Source of the DNA: Actinoalloteichus fjordicus
GTDB lineage: Bacteria > Actinomycetota > Actinomycetes > Mycobacteriales > Pseudonocardiaceae
Reading direction: 5' to 3'
Length of the DNA: 64,000 nucleotides
NCBI RefSeq assembly: GCF_001941625.1
Contig: NZ_CP016076.1
Span: 4,800,249-4,864,248 of the forward strand
Part shown: positions 8,156-18,700 of the stretch, one piece after another
Layout: each line of letters opens with the position of its first letter
Numbering within the stretch: the stretch's first letter is position 1
Position numbers and translations under genes: made by a program
The notes under the pieces: generated by a model
Databases searched by the model: none
Told to the model about the DNA's origin: nothing
Seen by the model: the letters and a program-made list of their open reading frames with translations, nothing else

Positions 8156-9553
8156 TCAGCCGGGCAGCATGTCCCGGCTCGCCTCCGCACCGTGCTTCGA
8201 CGGCGGCTGCCCGGGGAACGACTGCTCGGGGACCGGCGGCCCGGACAGCGGCGGCCCTGGGTAGAGCAGCTGCCCCGGCGACTGTTCCGGCAGCGGCTGT
8301 TCCGACGGCCCCGGCCCCGGCGGCGGCGCGGCGGGCACGCGCAGCGGAACGAACCAGGGGATGGCGAGCAGCAGCATGGCGGCGGCCAGGAACGGCGCCC
8401 GGACACCGAAGGACTCCGAGATCAGGCCTCCGATGATCGCCCCCAGTCCGGTGGCCGCCAGCGTGCCGAGCCGATAGACGCTGGTGATCCTGCCCAGCAG
8501 CTCCGGCGGCCCGACCTCCTGACGAACGGAGGTCGACGTGATCACCCAGACCAGGAACGCCGCATTGCCCACCACGATGATGAGGAAGATGAACGGCACG
8601 CTGCGGGTGGAGATCTCCAACAGGTAGGTCAGCGCCATGACGACCGGCAGGATCCGGAACACCGACCGCCGCCCCACCCGATCCCGCAGCCGCAGGGCGA
8701 CCAGGCTCCCGAGCAGCGCACCGAGGGACTCGCTGACCAGCAGCACTCCGTAGCCCACCGGCCCGAGCGCCAGGTGCCGGGTCGCGAAGAGGACGAAGAT
8801 CCCGGTGACCATCCCGATCGAGAACGACACGGTGATGCCCAGCAGCGTCACCGAGCGCAGCACCGGGTGCCCGGCGGTGTAGGCGAGGCCTGCTCGAATG
8901 TCGGCCACGACGCCGGACCGGGGTGTCCGCCGGTCCGGCGGCTCGTCGAGCCGGGTCGTCGAGGATCGAATCCAGAGGATCAACAAGCCGGAGACGACGA
9001 AGGTCAGCGCGTTGACGAAGAACGGCAGGCTGTGGTTCCAGGAGAACAACACCCCGCCCAGCGCGGGCCCGACGAACGAGAATCCCAAGGTCAGCGCCGT
9101 CGTCAGCCAGCCGTTGGCCTGCACGAGGGCGCCCTTGGGCACCAGCTGCGGCAGCAGGGCCTGCGCCGAGCTATCGAAGAAGGTCTGGCTGGAGCCCAGG
9201 ACGATCACCACGAGCAGGACGAACCACATCGACTGGACCTCGGCGCCGACCACGAGGGCGAAGGCCAGGACGGCCGCCGCCCGGACCGCGTCGGCAAGGA
9301 TCATCAGCCTGCGACGGCGCATCCGGTCGGCCGCCACGCCTGCCAGGAGGATGAACAGCACCGGAGGCAGAGTCATCGCCACCCGGACGCCCGCGACGAC
9401 CCGATCGTGCTGCGCGATCTCGGTGGCAAGAAGCTGGATCGCGGGAAGATACATGCCAGAGCCCAATGCCGATATCGCAGTGGAAAGCATGAGAAGAATG
9501 AAGCCTCGATCGCTCCGAAGCGCCGTGGAGGACCGCGCCGGTCTGTTCGTCAT
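8156..9553 (-). CDS. MFS efflux transporter (MFS_3 / enterobactin-exporter-like)
   Basis: Twelve-helix major-facilitator exporter, 465 aa. Conserved segments are the N-terminal SDRGFILLMLSTAISALGSGMY, the cytoplasmic loop DRMRRRRLMILAD between helices 2 and 3, and the mid-protein FVNALTFVVSGLLI. These place it among macrolide or siderophore exporters of the MefA/EntS group. The C-terminus has a Pro/Gly/Glu-rich cytoplasmic tail of about 60 residues. The frame is open far upstream to 10462, but coding character begins at ATG 9553; the ribosome site there (GGGCGAG) is weak. The upstream region carries a repeated CGGCA dyad, suggesting a dedicated regulator that is not adjacent. The substrate is unknown. 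Confidence 0.9.
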   Translation of the reverse strand: MTNRPARSSTALRSDRGFILLMLSTAISALGSGMYLPAIQLLATEIAQHDRVVAGVRVAMTLPPVLFILLAGVAADRMRRRRLMILADAVRAAAVLAFALVVGAEVQSMWFVLLVVIVLGSSQTFFDSSAQALLPQLVPKGALVQANGWLTTALTLGFSFVGPALGGVLFSWNHSLPFFVNALTFVVSGLLILWIRSSTTRLDEPPDRRTPRSGVVADIRAGLAYTAGHPVLRSVTLLGITVSFSIGMVTGIFVLFATRHLALGPVGYGVLLVSESLGALLGSLVALRLRDRVGRRSVFRILPVVMALTYLLEISTRSVPFIFLIIVVGNAAFLVWVITSTSVRQEVGPPELLGRITSVYRLGTLAATGLGAIIGGLISESFGVRAPFLAAAMLLLAIPWFVPLRVPAAPPPGPGPSEQPLPEQSPGQLLYPGPPLSGPPVPEQSFPGQPPSKHGAEASRDMLPG

Positions 9554-9717
9554 GAATTCGCTCGCCCGGTGGTTCGCAGGAGTTTTGATGATCTTGCGGT
9601 GGGAAGGTAACACAGAGACAGGCCCGGGGAACCCGATCAGCAGGGCCACTTCCTGCCTGGTCACAGCGTCGCGAACGGCGAGATCGCAGGCCGCGACCGG
9701 ACTCGACGATCGCCGAG

Positions 9718-9832
9718 AAACCGGCAGCTGCCGCCCGATGACGAGCGCGGCACGGACTCGAGCAGGAATTCCGAGAACATCTCGATAGCAAGTTTCCGGC
9801 AGAAAAGGTGTTTCGATTTCCGGCAACTGCCG
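9718..9832. promoter_or_regulatory. Repeated CGGCAnCTGCCG dyads upstream of the MFS gene
   Basis: CGGCAGCTGCCG (9722-9733) and CGGCAACTGCCG (9821-9832) are near-identical dyads, each preceded by a short A or T run. A half-site TTTCCGGCAG lies at 9793-9802, with an inverted repeat CGAGA-ACA-TCTCG between the copies. They sit 170-280 bp upstream of the transporter start. Outside these sites I see no gene between 9554 and 10298. Confidence 0.45.
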
Positions 9833-10298
9833 ATCAGACATTGTCGCCCGCGACCATGCCGGTCTTTCCCGGCCGGACGGCGGCCCGAGCTCGGCACGGG
9901 AAGCCCTCGCCCCGCCGGGTCTCGCCGGGCCCGGCGGGGCACCGGACAGTGGCGACGCGGGCACGGCCCCGCGCGGCAGGGTCTCTGCCCTCGGGAGCCC
10001 TCTCCCTGCTCGGCCCGACGCCTGCCGAGTGGGCACACCGGGCTGTCCCAGGGTCACGACTCTCGACCACGCCACCCGCCGCCACCAGCGCCGATGTCGC
10101 TGCTCACCCTGCTCGCCCGGCACCTTGGCACGCACAGTGCGCCTTCCCGTCGGCTCGATCGCCCTCGTCGGACTACCCGAGGTCGAACGGGGAACTCCTC
10201 TCCCGGCGGGTAACCGACCGGGTCCCGCCACCGACGTCGGCCCGACGGTCGGCACGGACGTCGGCCGGACGGCCACATGGCAGAGGGGGAGTCGGCGG

Positions 10299-11261
10299 AT
10301 GACTGGCATCGACGTGCGGCGGGTGGACGCGGCGCTGTTCGACCTGGACGGCGTCGTGACCGACACCGCGCGGGTGCACGCCGCCGCCTGGCAACGACTG
10401 TTCGACGACTTCCTCACGGCCCGTCCCGCTGCTCCCGGTGAGGACCACCGGCCGTTCAGCACGCAGGACTATCTCCGCGAGGTGGACGGCAGGCCGCGAG
10501 AGGACGGGGCCCGGGCCTTCCTGCGGTCCCGAGGGATTCGGCTGCCAGAAGACCGCCCGGAGAGCGAAGGCAGCCGTGCGACCGAGGACGGCCGTGCCGA
10601 CGAGCCCGAGACGCTGCGCGGCCTGGCCCGCCGCAAGGACGCCCACTTCCAGGCCGCACTGTCCCAGGGCGTGCACGTCTATCCCGATGCCCGTCGCCTG
10701 CTGACGACCCTGCGCGGTTGCGGTCTTCGCACCGCCGTCGTCTCCGCGAGTCGCAACTGCGCGGCGGTCCTCGCCAGGGCCGGGATCGGCGGGCTCTTCG
10801 ACACCAGGGTCGACGGCGTCCTGGCCGCGCGGCGCGGGCTGCCCGGCAAACCGGCGCCCGCCACCTTCCTCGCCGCCGCCGAACTGCTCGGGGTCGCACC
10901 CGCCAGGGCCGTCGTGCTCGAAGACGCCGAAACCGGTGTGATCGCGGGAAGGCGCGGCGAGTTCGCACTGGTGGTGGGCGTCGACCGGACCGGAGACGGC
11001 TCCCGGCTTCGCGAGGCGGGCGCCCACGTCGTCGTGACCGACCTGGACGGGCTCGCCGTCACCGGCTGTCCAGCGGCCGACCGGGCCGCATCCGGGCCCG
11101 AAGATCGGCAAGGCGGGCCCACCGAGCCCCAGCCGCCGGGCGGCCTCGGCAGCCGAGAGCGACCGGGCCGATCCGGCGTCGACGGATCGACGGCGACGGC
11201 GGCGGGGGCAGGCCCGGGCCGGGCCCGTCTCGGCAGCGCGACCGGCAGGCGGCGGCCATGA
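10299..11261 (+). CDS. HAD-family beta-phosphoglucomutase
   Basis: Predicted to convert beta-glucose 1-phosphate to glucose 6-phosphate in the cytosol. HAD motif I, FDLDGVVTDTA, supplies the nucleophile Asp and the acid/base Asp. Motif II is the Ser of AVVSASRN, motif III the Lys of GLPGKPAP, and motif IV VVLEDAETGV. This is the set seen in beta-PGM-like phosphatases. It is 320 aa, longer than the usual 220-250, through an insert in the cap domain and a low-complexity Gly/Arg/Pro tail of about 65 residues. ATG 10299 follows GAGGGGGAG. Its stop overlaps the GH65 start (ATGA), so the two are translationally coupled and form one phosphorolytic disaccharide pathway. Confidence 0.92.
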   Translation: MTGIDVRRVDAALFDLDGVVTDTARVHAAAWQRLFDDFLTARPAAPGEDHRPFSTQDYLREVDGRPREDGARAFLRSRGIRLPEDRPESEGSRATEDGRADEPETLRGLARRKDAHFQAALSQGVHVYPDARRLLTTLRGCGLRTAVVSASRNCAAVLARAGIGGLFDTRVDGVLAARRGLPGKPAPATFLAAAELLGVAPARAVVLEDAETGVIAGRRGEFALVVGVDRTGDGSRLREAGAHVVVTDLDGLAVTGCPAADRAASGPEDRQGGPTEPQPPGGLGSRERPGRSGVDGSTATAAGAGPGRARLGSATGRRRP

Positions 11262-13708
11262 CGGCGTGGGAACTGCTCTTCGAGGGATTCGACCCGGCCG
11301 ACGAGGGCAGGCGAGAGGCATTGTGCGTCGTCGGGAACGGGTACTTCGCGACGCGCGGCGCGGCGCCGGAGGCCGTCGCGGACGACGTGCACTATCCGGG
11401 AACCTACATCGCAGGCTGTTTCAACCGCGTGACCAGCCGGATCGAAGGCCGGGACATCGAGAACGAGTCGATGGTCAACCTGCCGAACTGGCTGATGCTG
11501 ACCTTCCGGATCGACGACGGGCCATGGTTCGCCCTGGACTCGGTCGACCTGCTGGACCACGAGCAGGAGCTGGACATGGAACGCGGCCTGCTGCTGCGCC
11601 GACTCCGCTTCCGGGACTCGCGGCACCGGACGACCCGGCTGGTCCAGCGCCGCTTCGCCCACCTCGGCTCGCCACATCTGGCCGCCCTGGAGACGACGAT
11701 CGTCGCCGAGGACTGGTCCGGACGGCTGACCTTCCGCAGCGGCATCGACGGCCGGGTCACCAACTCCGGCGTGGCCCGCTATCAGGCGTTGAACGGCCGC
11801 CACCTGGTCGAGCACCACACCGAGGAGGTGCGTCCCGACACGGTGCTGCTGCACGCCAGGACCAGCCAGTCCGGCATCCTCGTCGCCGAGGCATGCCGCG
11901 CCACCGTGTGGCGCGACGGCGACGTCCTCGAACCGACGCGCTCGCTGGTCCGGCACGACGACCTGATCGCCCAGGACGTGGGCGTCGACCTCACGCCGGG
12001 CGGCCAGACGCGGCTGGAGAAGATCGTCTCGCTGCACACCTCACGCGACCTCGCCGCCACCGAACCGAGGGAGGAGGCCCTCGGCGACCTTGAGAACGCC
12101 GCGGACTTCGAGGAACTGCTGACCGCGCACATCATGGCCTGGGATCAGGTGTGGTCGCGTTACCGCTTCGGGCTGTCGCCCGACGTCGACGCCCGACAGG
12201 CGGTGAACCTCAACCTGTTCCACCTGGCGCAGACGCTGTCGACGCACACCGCCGATCTCGACGTGGGCGTCCCGGCACGCGGACTGCACGGCGAGGCCTA
12301 CCGGGGACACGTCTTCTGGGACGAGCTCTTCGTGCTGCCCACGATCACGTTGCGCACGCCCAACCTGACGCGTTCGCTGCTGCTCTATCGCCACCGACGG
12401 CTTCCCCAGGCGCGCCTCGCCGCCCGGCACGCCGGGCTGACCGGCGCGATGTATCCCTGGCAGAGCGGCAGCAACGGCCGGGAGGAGAGCCAGTTCGTGC
12501 ATCTGAACCCGGAGTCGGGTCACTGGCTGCGCGACAACACCCATCTGCAACGCCACATCGGCATCGCGATCGCCTACAACGTGTGGCACTACTACCAGGC
12601 GACCGGCGACGAGGAGTTCCTCAGTTCCTACGGCGCGGAGATGATCCTGGAGATCACCCGGTTCTTCGCCGCGCTCGCCGAGTACGACCACGGACGGGAC
12701 CGGTACGTCATCCACGGCGTGGTCGGACCGGACGAATACCACACCGGCTATCCGGGCACCGATCGTCCGGGGATCGACAACCACGCCTACACCAACATCA
12801 TGACGGCCTGGCTGTGTCGCATCGCGGTCGAGGTCGTCACCGCTGCGCTGCCCGCCGAGCGCAGCACGGAGCTGACCGAGGCGCTGCGGCTGGGGCATCA
12901 GGAGATCGACCAGTGGCGCTCCATGTCCCGCAAGCTGTTCGTGCCGTTTCACGACGACGGCGTGATCAGCCAGTTCGAAGGCTACGAACACCTCGCCGAA
13001 CTGGACTGGGACGGCTACCGCCGCCGCTACCCCGACATTCGCAGGCTGGACCGAATCCTGGAGGCGGAGGGCAAGAATCCCAACGACTTCCAGGCGTCCA
13101 AACAGGCCGACGTGCTGATGCTCTTCTACCTGCTGTCGGCCGAGGAGCTGACCACCATCTTGGGGGATCTGGGCTACGACTTCACCGGCGAGCAGATACC
13201 GAAGAACATCGACTACTACCTTCGTCGCACTTCGCACGGCTCCACCCTCAGCTCCGTGGTCCACGCCTGGGTTCTGGCACGCAGTCACCGGGCACGGGCC
13301 GTCGAGTTCTTCGACCGAGCCGTCGTGTCGGACCTGCACGACGCCCAGAAGGGGACGACGCAGGAGGGCATCCACCTCGCGGGGATGGTCGGCGGCGTCG
13401 ACCTGCTGCAACGGTGTTTCGCGGGGATCGAGGTCCGGGAGGGGATGCTGCGGCTCGATCCGCACTGGCCCGCCGAGCTGGGCGTCCTGGAGCTGACCAT
13501 CCGCTACCACCATCAGCCGGTCCTGATCCGAGTGAGCGGCCGTACCGTCACGGTCCGCACCGCGCCCGGCCCGCGCAGGCCTGCGATCCGGTGCGTGTGC
13601 GGACCGGAGAGCGTCCTGCTCGGCCCCGGCGAGACCGCGCACTTCTCGACGAAGACCACCACCGACCCCGGCCTCAAGCCCACGGCGGCGCCCGCCGACG
13701 AGCTGTGA
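11258..13708 (+). CDS. GH65 disaccharide phosphorylase (trehalose/kojibiose/maltose type)
   Basis: Inverting phosphorylase that splits an alpha-glucosyl disaccharide with phosphate to give beta-glucose 1-phosphate and glucose, in the cytosol. It is 816 aa, a normal length. It has the N-terminal beta-sandwich, then the (alpha/alpha)6 barrel with general acid Glu493 in VVGPDEYHTG. The phosphate-site elements FQASKQADVLML, SHGSTLSSVVHA and QEGIHLAGMVGGVDLLQR follow. The partner beta-phosphoglucomutase is encoded immediately upstream with an ATGA overlap, the classical arrangement for trehalose or maltose phosphorylase; trehalose is a reasonable guess but sequence alone does not settle the linkage. 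A strong hairpin starts before its stop codon. Confidence 0.93.
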   Translation: MTAWELLFEGFDPADEGRREALCVVGNGYFATRGAAPEAVADDVHYPGTYIAGCFNRVTSRIEGRDIENESMVNLPNWLMLTFRIDDGPWFALDSVDLLDHEQELDMERGLLLRRLRFRDSRHRTTRLVQRRFAHLGSPHLAALETTIVAEDWSGRLTFRSGIDGRVTNSGVARYQALNGRHLVEHHTEEVRPDTVLLHARTSQSGILVAEACRATVWRDGDVLEPTRSLVRHDDLIAQDVGVDLTPGGQTRLEKIVSLHTSRDLAATEPREEALGDLENAADFEELLTAHIMAWDQVWSRYRFGLSPDVDARQAVNLNLFHLAQTLSTHTADLDVGVPARGLHGEAYRGHVFWDELFVLPTITLRTPNLTRSLLLYRHRRLPQARLAARHAGLTGAMYPWQSGSNGREESQFVHLNPESGHWLRDNTHLQRHIGIAIAYNVWHYYQATGDEEFLSSYGAEMILEITRFFAALAEYDHGRDRYVIHGVVGPDEYHTGYPGTDRPGIDNHAYTNIMTAWLCRIAVEVVTAALPAERSTELTEALRLGHQEIDQWRSMSRKLFVPFHDDGVISQFEGYEHLAELDWDGYRRRYPDIRRLDRILEAEGKNPNDFQASKQADVLMLFYLLSAEELTTILGDLGYDFTGEQIPKNIDYYLRRTSHGSTLSSVVHAWVLARSHRARAVEFFDRAVVSDLHDAQKGTTQEGIHLAGMVGGVDLLQRCFAGIEVREGMLRLDPHWPAELGVLELTIRYHHQPVLIRVSGRTVTVRTAPGPRRPAIRCVCGPESVLLGPGETAHFSTKTTTDPGLKPTAAPADEL

Positions 13709-13720
13709 CGGCGGGCGCCG
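13686..13720 (+). terminator. Terminator hairpin overlapping the end of the GH65 gene
   Basis: A perfect 12-bp stem (13686-13697 with 13709-13720) and an 11-nt loop that contains the stop codon. There is no U tract. Confidence 0.6.
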
Positions 13721-13991
13721 AGCCTCCGCACGGCGCGACGAGCCGAGCCGCTCGCCGCGTCGTCGGGCTCGGGGCGGCCGGGCAGACGGGCCGGGTCGTC
13801 ACGGTCTGCTCGGAAACCCGGAAGGGCGAGGGCTGCCGGTATCGGCATCGTCGAGCCGAGGCGGACACCTCCGGCCGAGCGGTAGGCCCGGTGGGCGCAG
13901 CCGTCGATGCCGTACTCCCCCGCCCCGATCATCGGCAGACCCTCCGCGATCACCGCCGTCCGCCGGGTCGAATCGCGGCGGGCACTCCGCT

Positions 13992-15230
13992 TCAGTCGGG
14001 TGCCTGCGCCGGGGCCTTCTCTCCAACCCGGCCGAGTTCGCGCAGCGCGGCACAGGTGAGGGTCGCCAGGCCTGTCGGCGACACCACGCTCAGCGCGATG
14101 TCCACGGCCTCGGCTCGCTGCTCGTCGTCGAATTTGGTGGCGGGGTCGAGGACCTCGGCGGCGGGGACGGCGAGATCCTCCAGCGCTCTGGTGCAGCGGT
14201 GGTAGGCCAGCCGGACGGGGTCGATCTCGACCGGACCGTACCCGTCGAAGAACCAGGACTGCTCCTCCGGCGTGACCTGTGCGAAGGGCAGCACCCCGCC
14301 GAGCACGAAGAGCAGGTCCAGCTCGCGGGGTGCCAGGACCGCGTCGTCCCAGTCGAGCAGCCAGACCTCGTCCTCGCCCGCCACCAGCATGTTGCCCAGA
14401 TGCGGATCGCCGTGACAGACGACGCGGGGCGTCGACCGCGTGCGCAGCTCCGCAGCCAGGGCGTCGGCCTGGTCGAGCAGGGTCGAGATCAGTCCGGCCG
14501 AGGCACGCCAGCCTGCGGCCAGCGCGCGGACGAGCGGGTCGTCTCGGCGGTGGTCGGCGGCGATGCCCGCCTCGGGTACGGGACGGACCCGACCCGAGTC
14601 GGTGTCCGCGTACTCGGCCGCAGGCTCGCCGGAATCAGGCCCGCCGGACGCGGCAGGCGATTCGACGGTCCTCGCCACCGGCTCCGCGTGATCACCCGCC
14701 ACGACGCCCAGCCTGCGGCCGACGGCCCGCGTCACGGCCGCATACTGCTCATGGGTCCGATGGTCCTCCTGCCGCAGCACCTCGGTCAGGGTCTCGTCCA
14801 CCTCGATGGCGTGGGTCCGCCCGAGCAGTTCCCCATAGACGACCCACTGCCGTCGGGTCATCCCGCCGAGCGCAGGCTCGTGGGAGATCCACGGGACCAG
14901 GGACAGCCTGCGCCCCGCGCGGTCACTCCACCACCGCCCCGCGCGGGTCGGCACCGGCCCGACCACCCCGGCGATCCCCTGCTCCGCGAGCCGCGCCGAG
15001 AGGATCAACCCCGCCGGGCTGCCGCCGCCGCTCCATTTGACCGCATACCGTGCGCCGTCCGAGGCCACGGCGTGCCACACCTGCGCAGCCGCGTCCGCGC
15101 CTGCCGTGACGGGGTCGATCACCGTGAGGTCGACGGCGAAGTCCTCGCGGACCCAGGCGCGCAGTCGAGGGAGATCGATCTCGGTCCGTTCTTCCGCAGC
15201 GCCCTCGCGCCGCTCGGCACCCTGGTCCAC
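13992..15230 (-). CDS. APH-fold phosphotransferase (aminoglycoside phosphotransferase family)
   Basis: Small-molecule kinase of the APH/choline kinase fold, cytosolic, 412 aa. The catalytic loop is HGDPHLGNML (Asp as base, Asn binding Mg) and the metal motif is LLDWDDA, followed by the helical lobe typical of the family. The N-lobe Lys is in GARYAVKWSGG. An Ala/Glu-rich insert of about 60 residues sits between the N-lobe and the catalytic loop. The start is uncertain: GTG 15230 gives the N-lobe intact with little excess, but its ribosome site is weak and the frame stays open to 15473. The substrate is unknown, and the family label does not imply antibiotic resistance. Confidence 0.85.
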   Translation of the reverse strand: MDQGAERREGAAEERTEIDLPRLRAWVREDFAVDLTVIDPVTAGADAAAQVWHAVASDGARYAVKWSGGGSPAGLILSARLAEQGIAGVVGPVPTRAGRWWSDRAGRRLSLVPWISHEPALGGMTRRQWVVYGELLGRTHAIEVDETLTEVLRQEDHRTHEQYAAVTRAVGRRLGVVAGDHAEPVARTVESPAASGGPDSGEPAAEYADTDSGRVRPVPEAGIAADHRRDDPLVRALAAGWRASAGLISTLLDQADALAAELRTRSTPRVVCHGDPHLGNMLVAGEDEVWLLDWDDAVLAPRELDLLFVLGGVLPFAQVTPEEQSWFFDGYGPVEIDPVRLAYHRCTRALEDLAVPAAEVLDPATKFDDEQRAEAVDIALSVVSPTGLATLTCAALRELGRVGEKAPAQAPD

Positions 15231-15796
15231 TGAGCCGACCCCGCTCTTCTGCTCGCCCGCCGCACCGCGTGGGACCGGCGGCGGCTCCCGTCGTCCGACG
15301 CGCCGCGAGACGGTCCACGGTCGCGGTCTGGCGATCTTCGTGGCCGACCGCGCTCGGCGCAACCTGATTCCGCTCGCCCACTCGTCCGTGCGGTGGGTCC
15401 GCGTGCCGGTGTCGCGCGGCTGCGGCCGCATCGAGCGGTCGGCGTCGGCTCGCCCGGCAGCGGAGATCCGCACGACTGCGAGTCCGCACGCGTTCGAGTC
15501 CGCCGAATCTCGATCGGGTTCGGGCGACGAGGGTCCACCCCCGACCAGAGCACGGTCGCCCGCGACCCAGATCGCAGCCAGACCCTCTCGAGGCTGACGC
15601 CGGAAGCCCGCCGACCAGTCGAGTCGCCGACTCCGGCCGGCCGGAATCGGACATCGTGAAACACCCGATCCAGCGACGACCTGGTTACGGTCCGAAATGG
15701 ACTCTGCATCGACGGGCGCGCTGGGACATGGCCAGCCGGGTCATCGCGGCCCGTCTTCCTTCTCTCCTCAATCAATGACGATCTTGGAGGAAGTCG
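15231..15796. other. Divergent intergenic region (APH-fold kinase / rhamnosidase)
   Basis: About 566 bp. The leftward frame stays open to 15473, so a longer N-terminus of the kinase is possible. I see no convincing second gene or operator. Confidence 0.3.
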
Positions 15797-18700
15797 ATGG
15801 GCAAAGGCATGAATCGGCGGGGATTCCTGCACACGTCCGCGCTGGGGACCGGGGCGGGGGTGGCGGCGTTGTCGCTCTCCTCGGTGCCCGCCGAAGCGCA
15901 GGACGGCCACCACGACGACGAGCGGCGCTCGGCCGGGGGCAGGCCGGGGAGCCTGCGGGTCGAGCGCACGACCGTCGAGTACGCCGAGACCCTGCTGGGC
16001 ACCGACGTCACGACGCCACGACTGTCCTGGGTGTCCGCAGCCGACGGCCACGGCGCGCGGCAGTCCGCCTACCAGGTCCAGGTCACCACCGACCCGGCGA
16101 ACTGGGCGAGCGCCGACGCCTGGGACTCCGGCCGCGTCGAATCCGATCGCTCGGTCGGCGTCGACTACGCCGGGGAGCCGTTGCGCCCCCGCACCAGGTA
16201 CCACTGGCGGGTCCGGGTCTGGGACGGCCGGGGCCGCCGATCGGACTGGAGCGCCGAGCGCTGGTGGGAGACCGCGATGCTCGGCGAGGACTGGCAGGCG
16301 CAGTGGGTCGGGGCGGCGACGCCGGAGGCTCCGCTGGAACTCGACGGCGCCTCGTGGATCTGGTCGGCCGACGCCTCTCAGGAGACCGCACCCCCCGGAT
16401 CACGCTGGTTCCACGGCGAGCTGCGCCTGCCCGCCGATGCCGAGGTCACGCGCGCCCGGATCGTCGCCACCGCCGACGACGACTTCACCCTGTATCTGAG
16501 CGGGGATCAGGTGCTGCACGCCCCGGAGGAGGTGGACACCTGGCGGCGGGCGCAGCTCGCCGACTGCACGGCGGAGGTCCGCGCCGCAGGCGGGCGCGTG
16601 GTGCTCGCCGTCGTCGCCCACAACCGGCCGGGGCCGTCGGTCAATCCGGCGGGCCTGCTGCTGCGGCTGCTGGTGGAGCTGGCGGACGGCCAGACCGCCG
16701 AGCTGACCAGCGGCCCGGGATGGCGGGTCACCGATACCGAGCCCGAGGGCTTCCCCGATCCGGACGTCGACGACGGAACCTGGACCGACGCGGCGGTGCT
16801 CGCGGCGTACGGGGCGGGGCCGTGGGGCAACGGGGTCGACGTCAGCGGTCCCGAACAGCCCGCGCCGCTGCTGCGCCGCGAGTTCGCCCTGCCGAGTCCG
16901 GTCACCCGCGCCCGGCTCTACCTCAGCGGCCTCGCCTACTACGAGGCCGAGATCAACGGTCGCCGCGTCGGCACCCAGGTGCTCGATCCCGGCTTCACCG
17001 ACTACGCCGAGACCGTGCTCTACGCGGTCCACGACGTCACCGACCTGCTTCGGGCCGGTGACAACGCCATCGGCGTCACCCTCGGCCGAGGCTTCTTCGG
17101 GATGACCACGGGCAACGCCTGGAACTGGAACGACCCGCCGTGGCACGGGGAGCCGCGACTACTCGTGCGGATCGACGTCGACCACGCCGACGGCACGCAG
17201 ACCACCGTCGTCTCCGACGCCGACTGGCGGATCACCGACGGCCCCACGGTGTCGAACTCCCAGTTCGCGGGCGAGACCTATGACGCCAGGCTGGCGCAGC
17301 GGGACTGGTCGTCACCCGGCTTCGACGACGGCGACTGGCAGGCCCCGGCGGTGGTGGCGGCACCAGCGGGCACGCTGTCGGCCCAACAGCACGAGCCGAT
17401 CGAGGTGCTCGCGACCATCCGTCCCACCGCGATCACCGAGCCGAGTCCCGGCGTCCACGTCGTGGACATGGGTCGCACGATGGCAGGCTGGACGCGGCTG
17501 TCGGTCCGCGCGCCCGAGGGCACCCGTATCGGGCTGGAACACGGCGAACAGCTCGACGATGCCGGGCGGGTGATCGGCTCGAACGGACTCGTGCCGGGCA
17601 GGCATCAGTTCGACGAGTACGTCTGCGCGGGTGCGGGCACCGAGGTCTGGGAGCCGAGGTTCTCCTACAAGGGCTTCCGCTACGTCGAGGTGACCGGGCT
17701 GCCCGAGGCGCCCCACCCCGAGCAGGTGCTCGGCAGGCTCGTACACAGTGCCGTGCCCGAGACCAGTCGGTTCGCCTGCTCCGAAGGGTTCTACGAACAG
17801 TTGGACCGGGCGATGCGCCGAACGCTGCTGAACAACTTCCACGGCCTGCCCACCGACACGCCCATGTTCGAGAAGAACGGCTGGACCGGCGACGTCCAGG
17901 TGGCCGCCCCGACGATGCTGTTCGCCTTCGACCTGTCCCGCTTTCTCGGCAAGTGGATCGACGACATCGCCGACAGCCAGGACGCGGCGGGCCAGGTGCC
18001 GGTGATCGTGCCCAGCAGCGGCTGGGGCTTCACCGACCTGGCGCCCACGCCGGAGTGGACGACGGTCTATCCGTTCCTGCTGCGGGAGATGTACCGGGTG
18101 TACGCGGACGACCGGCTCGCCGCGCAGCACTGGGCGCCGCTGGTCCGGTACCTGGACTGGGAGATCGGTCGGCTGGTCGACGACCTGGCGATCACCGCGC
18201 TCGGCGACTGGCTGCCGCCCGGATACCAGGCGGGCATCCCGCCGGAGGACACCAGGCTGACCGCGACGGCGTACCTGTGCCGAGCACTGCTGAACACGGC
18301 CGAGCTGGGCGAGCTGCTCGGACACCACGAGACCGCCGCGCGGTATCGAGCGACGGCCGAGCGATGCCGGACCGCGCTGAACGCGACGTTCCTCGGCCCC
18401 GAGGGCCACTACCGCTCCGACCGCGACCCCGAATACCGGCAGGCCTCCAATGCCGTGCCGCTGGCCTTCGGGCTGGTCCCGCCCGAGTCCGAGGCGTCGG
18501 TGGTCGCCTCGCTGGCGGCCGACATCCGCGACCGAGGCGACCACCTCAACACCGGCTGTCTGGGGACGAGCGTGCTGCTGCCGGTGCTCAGCGCGCACGG
18601 GCATGCCGACCTCGCCCACGCCCTCGCCACCCAGCGCAGCTATCCGAGCTGGGGCTACTGGTTCGACAACGGCGCCGACACGATGTGGGAGATGTGGGAG

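Noticed and set aside
10029-10298. Longer N-terminus for the beta-phosphoglucomutase
   Set aside because: The HAD motif I starts 13 residues after ATG 10299, which has a good ribosome site. The upstream codons are not coding-like.
9554-10462. N-terminal extension of the MFS frame by about 300 residues
   Set aside because: The extension is Arg/Gly/Pro-rich and contains the dyad repeats. The transporter begins normally at ATG 9553.
13992-15230. APH-fold gene as an aminoglycoside resistance determinant
   Set aside because: Only the general kinase motifs are present, and the fold is shared by many small-molecule kinases. There is no mobile element or resistance context.
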